Assembly (NCBI RefSeq): GCF_028657195.3
Contig: NZ_JANCPR020000058.1
Coordinates: 1-59,988 of the forward strand
Direction: 5' to 3'
Length of the DNA: 59,988 nucleotides
Source: Streptomyces iconiensis
GTDB lineage: Bacteria; Actinomycetota; Actinomycetes; Streptomycetales; Streptomycetaceae
Below the pieces are notes generated by a model. It worked only from the letters and a program-made list of their open reading frames with translations, had not been told where the DNA came from and did no database searches. The translations under genes and the position numbers were made by a program. This document shows, in pieces, positions 18,005-26,374 of the stretch (position 1 is its first letter; every line of letters begins with the position of its first letter).

Positions 18005-18024
18005 CCCGCCACGGCCCCCAGCGG

Positions 18025-19455
18025 TCACCGGTACTCCGACAGCCGCTTGCCGACGCCCAGGAATACGCCGGCCACGCCGAGCAGGCACAGCACCGAGCCA
18101 CCGACGGGCAGTCCGGTGAGCGCGCCGCGCCCGCTCTCGGCCTGCTCCTGGAACTGCTTCTGCTCGTGGTCCACCGCAGCGGCCAACTTGCGGTCCATGG
18201 TGGCGAAGCTGCGCTCGGTGGTGTTCTTGACGGTCTTGCCGTCGGCCTTCCCGCCGATGGTGCGGGCCAGCGCTGCCTCGTAGTCGCCCCCGTCGTCCTG
18301 CTTCCGGGCCTGGTTGTGCAGCTTCTTCCAGTTCTTCAGCTCCGCCCAGGCATCCGCCACCAGCCCCCGCCCGGCCTTGTCCTCGGCCTGCCGCTCGGAG
18401 CGCTGCATCAGCCGCTGCCCCTTGTCCTTGTCGTCCATCGCACTTGCCCAGTAGTCGAACTCCTGGGAATAGGCGGCACCCTCCCCGCGCGCCACCAGGG
18501 CCATGTTCTCGTTCCCGCGGGCCTTCAGGCCGGCGATCCGGGACTGGGTCAGCAACTGCACCGAGGCCGAGCCATGGGTGTCGGAGTTCTCCAGCGAGGA
18601 GCGGGTCATGGCATGGCCTGCCGTCAGCCAGACCAATGAGACGAGCACCGCCCCGGCTGCTGCCACCAGACCCAGGTTGAGCAGCCGGTTGGTGGCCAGG
18701 TAGAGCCGGTAGGAGCAGAAACCGATCACCATCAGGACGAGCAGCCCGGCGCCGTAGGCCGCCCAGGGCGGCTCGGTGGCGTCGGCGCGGATCGCGGCCA
18801 TCCGCCGCGTCTCCGCGTGGTACATGTCCTCGGCCGCCGGGAGCATGGTGGAGCGCATCTGCTCCGAGGCGTACCGCAGATAGGAGTTGCCGACCGGCTT
18901 GTTCTCCCGGTCGGCGGAGCGCGCCGCCTCCACCAGGGCGGTGTAGCCGGGCAGTTCCTTGTTCAGGATGGTGATCTGCCGCTGCGCGGCGAAGGAGTCC
19001 CCCGTGCGGGCCGCCGCCTTGGAGAGCAGCCGGGAGGCGGTACGGATGTTCGCCTCGTAGGCGACGCGGTCCGCGTGGGACTTCTCGCTGCTCCGCAGGA
19101 AGCCCACCGCCGCCGTGGCGTCCGCGTCCGCCAACGAGCGGTAGATCTCCGCCGCGTCCGCGCTCAGCGGCGCGGACTGCTCCGCCACATTCCCGGCCGC
19201 CGTCTGGCGCTCGTACACCGACGTGGCCAAAAGTGCTCCGAAGAGCACTGTCACCAGCGTCATGATCAGCGTCGCCAGCCGCAACCGGGCCGGTGGGGAA
19301 CCCGTCCCGACGATCCCCAGTACTACGGAGGCCGCCACCCGCGCCCTCCCTCGCCGCCGTTCCGGAACAGCCTGCGCGGCCACCCCCATCGGTGCGGACA
19401 CGTGCATGGACGCATCCGGTCCGAATGCGCCCCCCGTTTTTGTCGGCGTCACCAC
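18025..19455 (-). CDS. GlnX-like integral membrane protein
   Basis: A 476-residue protein with four hydrophobic segments (about residues 58-80, 240-258, 265-290 and 450-470). Two extracytoplasmic helical regions lie between them, the layout of GlnX, which links GlnH to the Ser/Thr kinase PknG. The first region carries a long Ala/Arg helix (SADAAEIYRSLADADATAAVGFLRSSEKS) of the kind seen in four-helix sensor domains. The GTG at 19455 has AAGGGGAAGG at about 7 bases. It is the first gene of a two-gene operon with the GlnH-like lipoprotein. Identification rests on topology, partner gene and remembered homology, so the family call is good but the function is inferred. Confidence 0.75.
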   Translation of the reverse strand: MVTPTKTGGAFGPDASMHVSAPMGVAAQAVPERRRGRARVAASVVLGIVGTGSPPARLRLATLIMTLVTVLFGALLATSVYERQTAAGNVAEQSAPLSADAAEIYRSLADADATAAVGFLRSSEKSHADRVAYEANIRTASRLLSKAAARTGDSFAAQRQITILNKELPGYTALVEAARSADRENKPVGNSYLRYASEQMRSTMLPAAEDMYHAETRRMAAIRADATEPPWAAYGAGLLVLMVIGFCSYRLYLATNRLLNLGLVAAAGAVLVSLVWLTAGHAMTRSSLENSDTHGSASVQLLTQSRIAGLKARGNENMALVARGEGAAYSQEFDYWASAMDDKDKGQRLMQRSERQAEDKAGRGLVADAWAELKNWKKLHNQARKQDDGGDYEAALARTIGGKADGKTVKNTTERSFATMDRKLAAAVDHEQKQFQEQAESGRGALTGLPVGGSVLCLLGVAGVFLGVGKRLSEYR

Positions 19456-19561
19456 ACCGGCCCTTCCCCTTGCCGTTCGACAGTTCCCGCCTGACTCCCC
19501 GCAGCGGCACCGCTGCCGGGAACACTAGTGCGCCCATCCTGAACGGCACTAGGCTGACGGC

Positions 19562-20506
19562 ATGTCCACCGGGGGAAACGGCGCACACACGTGGGATCGA
19601 CGCAGGTTCTTGGGAACCCTGGCCGCAGGGGCGCTGGCGCCCGCCGCCCTGTCCGCCTGCGGTACCGACCGGGAACCGGGCCGGACGAAGACCGCGGCGA
19701 AGAAGGACCGGGGGACCATCACCATCGGCTATGTGGCCTGGGACGAGGACATCGCGGTCACCGAGCTGTGGAAGCAACTGCTGGAGTCCAAGGGCTACCG
19801 GGTCAAAGCCGTACAGAAGAACGCCGTTCCCGACCTGTTCCGCGAGGTGGCCGAAGGCCGGTTCGACGTCTTCATGGACGCCTGGCTGCCGAGCGTCCAC
19901 ACCGAGCAATGGGCGCGGTACGGCGGCTCGATGGTGGACCTCGGCCCCTGGTACGAGCCCGGCGATCTGGGCCTGGCCGTGCCCGACTACGTGGATGAGG
20001 TTGACTCCCTGGTCGATCTGCCGGAGCACGCCGACCTCTTCAACGGGACGATCGTCGGCATAGAGCCCACCGCGGGGCTGACCAGAACCGTCAACAAGTC
20101 GGTGATCCCGGAGTACGGCCTGGCCGGCAGGTACCGTCAGAAGGCCAAGAACACCGGCACGATGCTGCAGGCCCTGGACACCGCCTACGCCGCGAAGCGC
20201 CCCGTCCTGGTGGGCATGTGGCGCCCCCACTGGGCGTTCTCCAAGTACGACATCCGCTACCTCGACGACCCCGCCGATGCCTTTGGCGACCCCGACAAGC
20301 TCCACACACTCGTCTCCCGGAAGTTCCACGACCGACGCGACAACGAAGCCCTGGAGTGGCTGCGGAACTTCCGGGTGACCCCGGACCAGCTACAGGGCCT
20401 GGAGGCCGCGATCCAGCAGGCCGGTGGCGCGGAGCACAAAACCGCCACGGTGGAGTCCTGGATCGGCGACAACCAACCCCTGGTCAAACAGTGGCTCCCG
20501 ATCTGA
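19562..20506 (+). CDS. Glycine betaine/choline-type ABC transporter substrate-binding lipoprotein
   Basis: A 314-residue OpuAC-type binding protein. The N-terminus combines twin arginines (WDRRRFLG) with a lipobox (LSAC at about residue 37), so it is exported and lipid-anchored. The mature domain shows ITIGYVAWDEDIAVTELWKQLLESKGY, FDVFMDAWLPSVHTEQW and KRPVLVGMWRPHWAFSKYDIRYLDDP, with the aromatic residues that cage quaternary amines. It is divergent from the GlnX/GlnH operon (106 bases between starts). No permease or ATPase gene is near, so it is an orphan that must work with a distant transporter or act as a sensor. Confidence 0.88.
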   Translation: MSTGGNGAHTWDRRRFLGTLAAGALAPAALSACGTDREPGRTKTAAKKDRGTITIGYVAWDEDIAVTELWKQLLESKGYRVKAVQKNAVPDLFREVAEGRFDVFMDAWLPSVHTEQWARYGGSMVDLGPWYEPGDLGLAVPDYVDEVDSLVDLPEHADLFNGTIVGIEPTAGLTRTVNKSVIPEYGLAGRYRQKAKNTGTMLQALDTAYAAKRPVLVGMWRPHWAFSKYDIRYLDDPADAFGDPDKLHTLVSRKFHDRRDNEALEWLRNFRVTPDQLQGLEAAIQQAGGAEHKTATVESWIGDNQPLVKQWLPI

Positions 20507-20943
20507 CCCGATCCGGGTGAGCCGGACGGGGCCCTTTATCAGCGCCGGGATGGACGACGCGGCCTTCGATCGCATGCCACCGCGGCGTTACGCGCGGGGG
20601 CCTCGTCAGCGCGGTTCCCACGCGATGGGCCGAGACGACAATTCCCTGATGGCGCAGCTGGGGCTCCAGGCCAAGGACCGGGCGGACGGCTTCGGGCGAA
20701 CATCGGCCGGACGGTCCAGCGAAGAGAGGGAGAGCCTCGGCACGTAGTCGCCTTCAGGCCCCGGTCCCCGCCCCCCGGCGACACAACAGCGGCGGCAGCG
20801 GTCGTCCGGACGAAGGCGCGGAGACAAGCCCTCGATGAGCGGGGGCGGTTGACGTCACCGCGGCGCAGAGGGACAGCAGCCGTCTCACGCCCGCCTCCGA
20901 CGCCGTATCGAGGCAGGCCGGGCCTCGCCCTGCCGGTGCGTGC

Positions 20944-20981
20944 GGGCCCCGCGCCACGGCGGACAGCGTGGCGCGGGGCCC
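20944..20981. terminator. Perfect 14-bp GC-rich hairpin, likely bidirectional terminator
   Basis: GGGCCCCGCGCCAC at 20944-20957 pairs with GTGGCGCGGGGCCC at 20968-20981 over a 10-base loop. There is no U-tract, as is usual in Streptomyces. It lies between the betaine-binding gene and the cluster's first regulator. Confidence 0.65.
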
Positions 20982-21057
20982 TTGCGCGGCCCGTCCGAGC
21001 CGCGCCTCCTGTGTCAGGGGGAGTTTCGGCCATTTAGGATCGCGTACGTAATTTCCC

Positions 21058-21069
21058 TGATGCGCATCA
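21058..21069. promoter_or_regulatory. Palindrome upstream of the SARP gene
   Basis: TGATGCGCATCA is a perfect 12-base palindrome 66 bases upstream of the preferred SARP start. It could be an operator or part of the promoter. Its closeness to the alternative start at 21082 argues against that start. Confidence 0.35.
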
Positions 21070-21135
21070 GTCGGTCGTGGCATGAGAGTCGTCACGTTGG
21101 AACGCGAGCAAGTTCCCGAATCGCCCGAGGTGTCG

Positions 21136-21909
21136 ATGCGTTACGAAATGCTGGGCCCCCTGCAGGTGCGCAGAGGGCACGAGAGTCATTCGCTCAGCGC
21201 CCCCAAAACCGAGATCACGCTGGCTTCCTTGCTCATAGGGGCAGGCCGGGTAACCACCAAAGAGCAGCTAATCGCGGACATATGGGGCTCGCACCCCCCT
21301 CGGCGGCCGGCCGCCGCCATGCATGTGTACATATCACAGCTACGTAAATTCCTTGTGTCGGCGGGTGATCGAGAGGGGCGGGCCATTTCCACCAAGTCTT
21401 CCGGCTACCTTTTCCACCTCAACGGCGCAGAATACGACGTGGCGGAGTTCCGTACGGCAATGCGCAATGGTCGGGAGCACCAGCAAGCGGGCCGCTACGA
21501 GGAAGCGTTGGAATGTTTCGACCGGGCACACTCGCTGAACCGCGGGCCGGTACTGGACGGTCTCGCGGAGGGCCAGGTTCTGAGTTCGTTCGCCGCGTGG
21601 GCCGAGGAAGAGCACCTGGAGTGCCTGGAGTTGTCCGTCGACGCGCACACCGCGCTCGGCCGACACCGCGAAGTGCTCAGTCTGCTCAATGGGCTGATCG
21701 CGCAATATCCGCTGAGGGAGACCTTCTACCGGCAGCTGATGCTGGTGCTCTACCGCTCCGAGCGACAGGCCGAGGCACTCCAGGTGTACCGGTCGGCGCA
21801 ACGGGTGCTCAGGGCCGAACTGGGGCTGGAGCCCTGCCGTTCGCTGCGCCGGGTGCATCACGCGATCCTCACCTCTGACCGGACCCTCGACCTCCCGGTG
21901 GCGAGCTGA
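21136..21909 (+). CDS. SARP-family pathway regulator
   Basis: A 257-residue Streptomyces antibiotic regulatory protein. The N-terminal OmpR-type winged helix starts MRYEMLGPLQVRRGHE and includes LIADIWGSHPPRRPAAAMHVYISQLRKFL, followed by STKSSGYLFHL. The bacterial transcriptional activation domain (about 100-250) has EHLECLELSVDAHTALGRHREVLSLLNGLIAQYPLRETFYRQLMLVLYRSERQAEALQVYRSAQRVL. SARPs recruit RNA polymerase at heptamer repeats in cluster promoters. I prefer ATG 21136 (GAGG 5 bases upstream, canonical SARP N-terminus) over ATG 21082. Its stop is two bases from the thioesterase start, so the SARP is cotranscribed with TEII and the PPTase. It matches the SARP (AbyI-like) expected in abyssomicin-type clusters. 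Confidence 0.93.
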   Translation: MRYEMLGPLQVRRGHESHSLSAPKTEITLASLLIGAGRVTTKEQLIADIWGSHPPRRPAAAMHVYISQLRKFLVSAGDREGRAISTKSSGYLFHLNGAEYDVAEFRTAMRNGREHQQAGRYEEALECFDRAHSLNRGPVLDGLAEGQVLSSFAAWAEEEHLECLELSVDAHTALGRHREVLSLLNGLIAQYPLRETFYRQLMLVLYRSERQAEALQVYRSAQRVLRAELGLEPCRSLRRVHHAILTSDRTLDLPVAS

Positions 21910-21911
21910 CC

Positions 21912-22673
21912 ATGACCGGACAAGAGACGGAACCGCGGGAGAGGTGGCTGCGGAACTTCCACCCGAATCCGGCAGCCGCCACCGAACTCATCTGCTTCCC
22001 TCACGCGGGTGGAGCCGCCGGTTACTGGTATGGGCTGTCGGCCGCTGTGGGCCCGGGCATCGCCGTGTCCTCAGTGCAGTACCCCGGACGGCAGGACCGC
22101 CGCCACGAGGCACCCGTCAGCGATCTGCATCTGCTGGCCGACAGGATCACCGAGGCGCTGGCGGGCGGAAGTGACCGGCCGCTGGCGTTCTTCGGGCACA
22201 GCATGGGTGCCTCGCTCGCCTACGAGGTGGCCGCGCGACTGGAGCGGACGTCAGGCGGAGGGCCGTCGGCCCTCTTCGTCTCAGGGCGCCGCGCCCCGTC
22301 CCGGCGCCGCGCGGAGGCCCGGTTCCTCGGCGACGACCGGGCGTTGATCGACAAGGTGAAGTCACTGGGAGGCACAGGATCGGATGTGCTGGAGGATCCC
22401 GAGATCGTGGACATGATCCTCCCGGCGCTGCGTGGGGACTACGGCGCGCTGGCCGCGTACCGGGACACCTCCGGCGTGCCGCTGAACTGTCCCGTAGTGG
22501 CACTGGCGGGCGCCGAGGACACCGAAGCGTCCGTCGAGGACGTCCGCGCCTGGCGGCATCACACCACGGGCAGCTTCCGGCTGCATGTCTTCCGCGGGGG
22601 GCACTTCTTCGTGACCGATCACCTGTCCGCTGTGGCCGAGCTGGTGGCCGGCCTGCTGCCCGCGCCCGCATGA
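21912..22673 (+). CDS. Type II thioesterase
   Basis: A 253-residue alpha/beta hydrolase of the GrsT/TEII family, which removes wrongly loaded or stalled acyl groups from PKS carrier proteins. Landmarks are ICFPHAGGAAGYWYGL near the N-terminus, FFGHSMGASLAYEVA with the catalytic Ser (about residue 96), VVALAGAEDTEAS and HVFRGGHFFV with the catalytic His. Length is normal. It starts two bases after the SARP stop and its TGA overlaps the next start (ATGA), so translation is coupled along SARP, TEII and PPTase. Confidence 0.95.
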   Translation: MTGQETEPRERWLRNFHPNPAAATELICFPHAGGAAGYWYGLSAAVGPGIAVSSVQYPGRQDRRHEAPVSDLHLLADRITEALAGGSDRPLAFFGHSMGASLAYEVAARLERTSGGGPSALFVSGRRAPSRRRAEARFLGDDRALIDKVKSLGGTGSDVLEDPEIVDMILPALRGDYGALAAYRDTSGVPLNCPVVALAGAEDTEASVEDVRAWRHHTTGSFRLHVFRGGHFFVTDHLSAVAELVAGLLPAPA

Positions 22674-23467
22674 CCGGCACAGCGGTGGGAAGCGACAGGT
22701 TCGGGGCTCCGGCACGTCCTGGCGATGCCCAGGCAGGCAGGCAAGCACGTCTCATGATGCGGAAGTTGCTGCCCGGGTGGGTGACGGTGGCCGAGGTCCA
22801 CGGGGACCCGCCGGAGGCCCGACTGCTGCCGGAAGAGGAACCCACCGTGGCTCTGGCGGGGACCTCCCGGCGCCGGGAGTACACGACCGTACGGCATTGC
22901 GCGAGGACGGCGCTGCGAGAACTCGGCGTCCCTTACGAGCCGTTGGTGCCCGGAGAGAGAGGTGCGCCGCGCTGGCCGGAGGGGGTGGTCGGCAGCATGA
23001 CGCACTGCCCCGGCTACCGGGCCGCCGCGACCGCCCACGGTCGGGATCTGGCGGCACTCGGCATCGACGCCGAGCCCGCCAAGCCGCTGTGGACCGGCAT
23101 GCTGCCGGTGATCTCGCTGCCCACCGAGCAGCGGAGGCTTCTCGCGCTCGGGGCTGCGTACCCCGACGTGCCGTGGGACCGGCTGTTGTTCAGCGCCAAG
23201 GAGGCCGTCTACAAGGCATGGTTCCCTCTGACCCGCAGATTTCTGGATTTCTCCATGGCCGACATCACCTTCGACGCCGAACACAGGGAGTTCGAGGCCG
23301 GGCTGCTGACGCCGGGCCCCCGAGTCGGTGGCGTGGAGGTGCGGAGCTTCAGCGGACGCTGGGCCGCCGACGACGATTTGCTCATCACAGCTGCCTTCGT
23401 CCCTCAGTTCGACCGGGCCATCAGCCGGACCAGCCCCGACCGGGAGCTGACCCCCAACTTTCCGTAG
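22670..23467 (+). CDS. Sfp/EntD-type 4'-phosphopantetheinyl transferase
   Basis: A 265-residue enzyme that transfers the phosphopantetheine arm of CoA onto carrier-protein serines. The three family signatures are visible: VVGSMTHCPGYRAAA (P1/P1a), LGIDAEP (the Mg2+-binding D and E) and WDRLLFSAKEAVYKAW (the WxxKEAxxK region). ATG 22670 overlaps the thioesterase stop by four bases. The 3' end overlaps the convergent LuxR gene by 64 bases. A PPTase inside the cluster suggests it primes the PKS ACPs and the free glyceryl ACP, though it may serve other synthases too. Confidence 0.95.
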   Translation: MTGTAVGSDRFGAPARPGDAQAGRQARLMMRKLLPGWVTVAEVHGDPPEARLLPEEEPTVALAGTSRRREYTTVRHCARTALRELGVPYEPLVPGERGAPRWPEGVVGSMTHCPGYRAAATAHGRDLAALGIDAEPAKPLWTGMLPVISLPTEQRRLLALGAAYPDVPWDRLLFSAKEAVYKAWFPLTRRFLDFSMADITFDAEHREFEAGLLTPGPRVGGVEVRSFSGRWAADDDLLITAAFVPQFDRAISRTSPDRELTPNFP

Positions 23468-26148
23468 ATGCGGGAGAGATGTACGTCTATGGTGCGCGGG
23501 CTGACCCGTAGCTGCTGGGCGATGTCCTTCGTCTTCAGCCCTCTTCCCGCCAGACCGGCTACCTCGCGCTCACGCTGGGTCAGTTCGGTGAGCGCGTCCT
23601 CCTCGCCCCGGCCCGCCGGCTGCTCGGGTGCTCGGGCCAGTTCCCGGGCCCTGGTGCCGGCGGGGGTTTCGCCTCCGAGCAGTTCCTCGGCCTCCTCGTA
23701 GCAGCGCGTGGCCTCCGCGATGAGCTGTCTGCAGCGCAGCACGTGACCGTGTGCCAGCAGTGCGTGGCCACGCTGCTCGGGCAGATCACCGGCCGCCGCC
23801 GCGGCGACGGCGCGTTCCGCCCACTGCTCGGTGCGGGCGTCGTCCGGCCCCCGGTCCGCCGAAGCCGCGGCGAGCAGTTCATAGCCACGGGCCGCCAGCA
23901 CCGCCACCGGCTCGGAGACCCGCCAGGCGCTGTCGCCTTCCGGCAGCAGCAGCGCCAGGGCGGCTTCGGCGTCGCCGCGTGCGAGGGCTGCCTCGGCGTA
24001 GAGCAGGGCGTCCAGCGACGTCCTGGGGGGTCTGTCCTCGTCGGGCAGGCGCGGGGAGTGCTGCTCACGAGGCGGCTCTCCCGACCGCCCGAGTTGCGAC
24101 CACGCAGCCGCGCTCACCGCCTCCGCCAGCCCGACATGATCCGCGCGGCCCAACGCGAAGGCGGCGGTGCGTGCCTCGTCCACCGCGGTCAGGGCCTCCG
24201 CCATCTGCCCCGACTGGTAGTGCGTGTAGCCGAGGGTGTTCAGCAGCGGGGGCAGCAAGTGGGCGTCACCGCGTTCGCGGACCGTGGCCAGCGCCCGTTC
24301 CGCGTGGGCGCGTGCGGGTCCGTAGCGCCCGATCAACGCCTCGGCCCAGCTGAGTACCAGCAGATGACCCGGCAGGTGCTGCGCTGCCGCGCCCCCGGCC
24401 GTGAACCCGTCCAACGCCTGCGCCGAAGCGTCCAGCACGCCCTCGGCCAGACGGATGTCGACATCGGTGTCCATGACGGCGCACAGTCCGCGCAGCGCCA
24501 GCGCACCGGCGGCGGTCAGCGGGTCGGAGTGCCCGGTGTCCACCACGAGCATCTCGATGTCCGCGCGGGCGAGGGCCGCCCCGGCGAGCACTTTGGTGAG
24601 CTGCTGCTGCACCTGTAGCAGCCTCCTCGTACTGGTCGCTCTGCTGTGATCGGCGGGCAGTTCGGCCGTGAGCAGGGCCTGGGCCTCTTCGCCGTGACCG
24701 AGCGAAGCGGACACGGTGGCCAGGAACGCGACCGTGTCGGCACGGGTGCCGTCACCGGCGCCTGACGGGCCGGCGAGGATCTCGTTGCCCAGCGCCTGTA
24801 TGCAGCGCACCTCCCCTTCGGCTGCCAGGCCCTGTACCACCGGCCGCCACAGCCCCGGCCCCACGGACTCCAGGCTGTCGAGGGCGCCCACCGCACGCTG
24901 CAGCCGAAGGGCGTAGGCCAGCCAGCGCGCCGCGTCGACGGGACGGCCCGCGTGCAACGCCGTCCGGGCGGCGGAGGCGAGCACGGCGGCGTCGGACGGC
25001 TCGATTCCGGCACAGGAGCGTTCGATGTGCGGCGCGAGTTCTGTGGGCAGCGCACCCGTACTGCTCAGATGGGCCAGTGCCCTGCGGTGGGCGCCGATCT
25101 GCCAGGAGGCGTCGGTGTCCCCGTACACGCAGTGCCTCAGCAGCTCGTGACGGAAGCCCAGCCTGCGCCACCCGTCCGGGACCGTGCGGATCAGATCCCT
25201 GCGCTTGAGGTCGTCGAGTATCCGGGACGTCTCCTGGTGGTCGGTTTCGGCCACTTCGGCGACGGCGGTCACATCGAAGGTGTTTCCGAGCACGGCGGCG
25301 GCGCGCAGGATCGTTCTGGTGCGCTCGCCCAGCGAGGTGGTCTCGGCGAGCAGGCGGGCGCCCGGGCCGCTGCGGGCGAGGGTTTCGGGGAGTTCGGCCG
25401 GGGACTTCGCTCCTGCCTCGGCCAGAGCGGTGAGGTAGAGAGGGTTCCCCTCGGCCTGTTCGTGGAGCCGGGCGAGGCCGGAGCTGTCGGGGGCCCGGCC
25501 GAGGAGTGCCGCGCTCTGCCGGAGCGTCAGCGGGCCCAGTTCCACGGTGCGGACGGTTCCCGACTCGACGCCGTGCTGGACAGCCGCGCGCAGCGCCACG
25601 GGCGACTGCCGCGGACGGTGCGCCATGACCACGGACAGCCTTCCCCCCGTGGGGTGGCCCACCAGCATGTCGAGCAGTTCGACGGAGCAGGGGTCGGCCC
25701 AGTGGAAATCATCGAGCAGGAGCAGCAGTCCGCCGGAGGCAGCGGGCAGGCACTCGGCCAGAGACTTACGGAATTCCGTGAACAGAGAGACAGCGTCCGG
25801 TATTTGAGAATCCGAGGCAGTGCCGGTGGTCAGGGTACGGATCAATGCCGCCGCGCCCGGCACGGTCGTACCGGAGTCGCTGTCCCGCCAGTTCGTGAAC
25901 GCCGCGATGAACGGATGGAACGGCACATGACGGAAGGCTTCCGAGCCGAGTCCGCGCAGTACGCACTTCCCCTCCCCTGTGGCCTCCCGGGCCAGTTCCG
26001 TCAGTAAACGCGTCTTTCCGGCGCCGGGGCCTCCGGCCAGCTCCGCTGCGACACGCGCCCCCGTGCCCGCGGCCCCAACCAAAGACACCAGTCGACTCAA
26101 CTCCCCGCTTCGGAGCGGTACTTGTCCGGAGATCTCAGTGGCGGCCAT
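23404..26148 (-). CDS. Large ATP-binding LuxR-type (LAL) regulator
   Basis: A 914-residue regulator. The N-terminal AAA/STAND ATPase shows Walker A AGGPGAGKTRLLTELA (about residue 40) and Walker B LLLLLDDFHWADP. A long TPR-like helical middle follows. The C-terminal LuxR helix-turn-helix reads LTQREREVAGLAGRGLKTKDIAQQLRVSPRTIDVHLSRIYGKLGV. The ATG at 26148 is favoured by GGGGA about 9 bases upstream; in-frame codons extend to 26307 without protein-like composition. A TTA leucine codon (complement of 26005-26007) falls just after Walker A, so bldA tRNA may gate its translation. It is divergent from the YD-repeat/Diels-Alderase gene (226 bases between starts) and convergent with the PPTase gene. 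It probably activates the cluster together with the SARP. Confidence 0.92.
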   Translation of the reverse strand: MAATEISGQVPLRSGELSRLVSLVGAAGTGARVAAELAGGPGAGKTRLLTELAREATGEGKCVLRGLGSEAFRHVPFHPFIAAFTNWRDSDSGTTVPGAAALIRTLTTGTASDSQIPDAVSLFTEFRKSLAECLPAASGGLLLLLDDFHWADPCSVELLDMLVGHPTGGRLSVVMAHRPRQSPVALRAAVQHGVESGTVRTVELGPLTLRQSAALLGRAPDSSGLARLHEQAEGNPLYLTALAEAGAKSPAELPETLARSGPGARLLAETTSLGERTRTILRAAAVLGNTFDVTAVAEVAETDHQETSRILDDLKRRDLIRTVPDGWRRLGFRHELLRHCVYGDTDASWQIGAHRRALAHLSSTGALPTELAPHIERSCAGIEPSDAAVLASAARTALHAGRPVDAARWLAYALRLQRAVGALDSLESVGPGLWRPVVQGLAAEGEVRCIQALGNEILAGPSGAGDGTRADTVAFLATVSASLGHGEEAQALLTAELPADHSRATSTRRLLQVQQQLTKVLAGAALARADIEMLVVDTGHSDPLTAAGALALRGLCAVMDTDVDIRLAEGVLDASAQALDGFTAGGAAAQHLPGHLLVLSWAEALIGRYGPARAHAERALATVRERGDAHLLPPLLNTLGYTHYQSGQMAEALTAVDEARTAAFALGRADHVGLAEAVSAAAWSQLGRSGEPPREQHSPRLPDEDRPPRTSLDALLYAEAALARGDAEAALALLLPEGDSAWRVSEPVAVLAARGYELLAAASADRGPDDARTEQWAERAVAAAAAGDLPEQRGHALLAHGHVLRCRQLIAEATRCYEEAEELLGGETPAGTRARELARAPEQPAGRGEEDALTELTQREREVAGLAGRGLKTKDIAQQLRVSPRTIDVHLSRIYGKLGVSSRSGLVRLMARSN
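26005..26007 (-). promoter_or_regulatory. TTA codon in the LuxR regulator
   Basis: In-frame TTA (Thr-Arg-Leu-Leu-Thr context) four residues after the Walker A Lys-Thr. In Streptomyces TTA is read by the developmentally controlled bldA tRNA. Confidence 0.8.
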
Positions 26149-26248
26149 GTTTGCGGGTCCCCTTCCCCACTCCCTGCCCCGAGGTAGCGCCTGCCGTCGA
26201 AGAGAAGGCACACACACAACAGGCGCTGAATGTGATAGTGCAAGCGAT

Positions 26249-26271
26249 TTTGTCAGAACTGGCTTCGTCAG
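26249..26271. promoter_or_regulatory. Direct repeat TTyGTCAG in the divergent promoter region
   Basis: TTTGTCAG at 26249-26256 and TTCGTCAG at 26264-26271 repeat with a 15-base period in the 226-base region between the LuxR and YD-repeat starts. It could be a regulator site; the spacing is not the 11 or 22 bases usual for SARP sites. Confidence 0.3.
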
Positions 26272-26374
26272 CGGTAGGACGCCCGTCACCACATGCGAAC
26301 AAAGCACTGGTTAAGGGCGGCTTTAGAAGGACGGCCGAACCTGGCACTTCATCAATTGACCGAGGAGTTTCCCC

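Larger units (their letters stand above)
20507..21135 (+). other. Intergenic region left of the biosynthetic cluster
   Basis: No convincing gene is present. The stretch contains a strong hairpin (20944-20981) and, near the SARP gene, the palindrome TGATGCGCATCA (21058-21069). It probably marks the left boundary of the cluster. Confidence 0.5.

Noticed and set aside
16940..20329. A 1129-codon minus-strand frame spanning the GlnH-like gene and far upstream
   Set aside because: Only the last 354 residues look like a protein. The rest is antisense to the GlnX-like and betaine-binding genes, with shadow composition; the real start is near 18004.
26149..26307. Longer N-terminus for the LuxR regulator, starting at 26307
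   Set aside because: The extra 53 residues have no protein-like composition and overlap the divergent promoter region; ATG 26148 has a good ribosome binding site.
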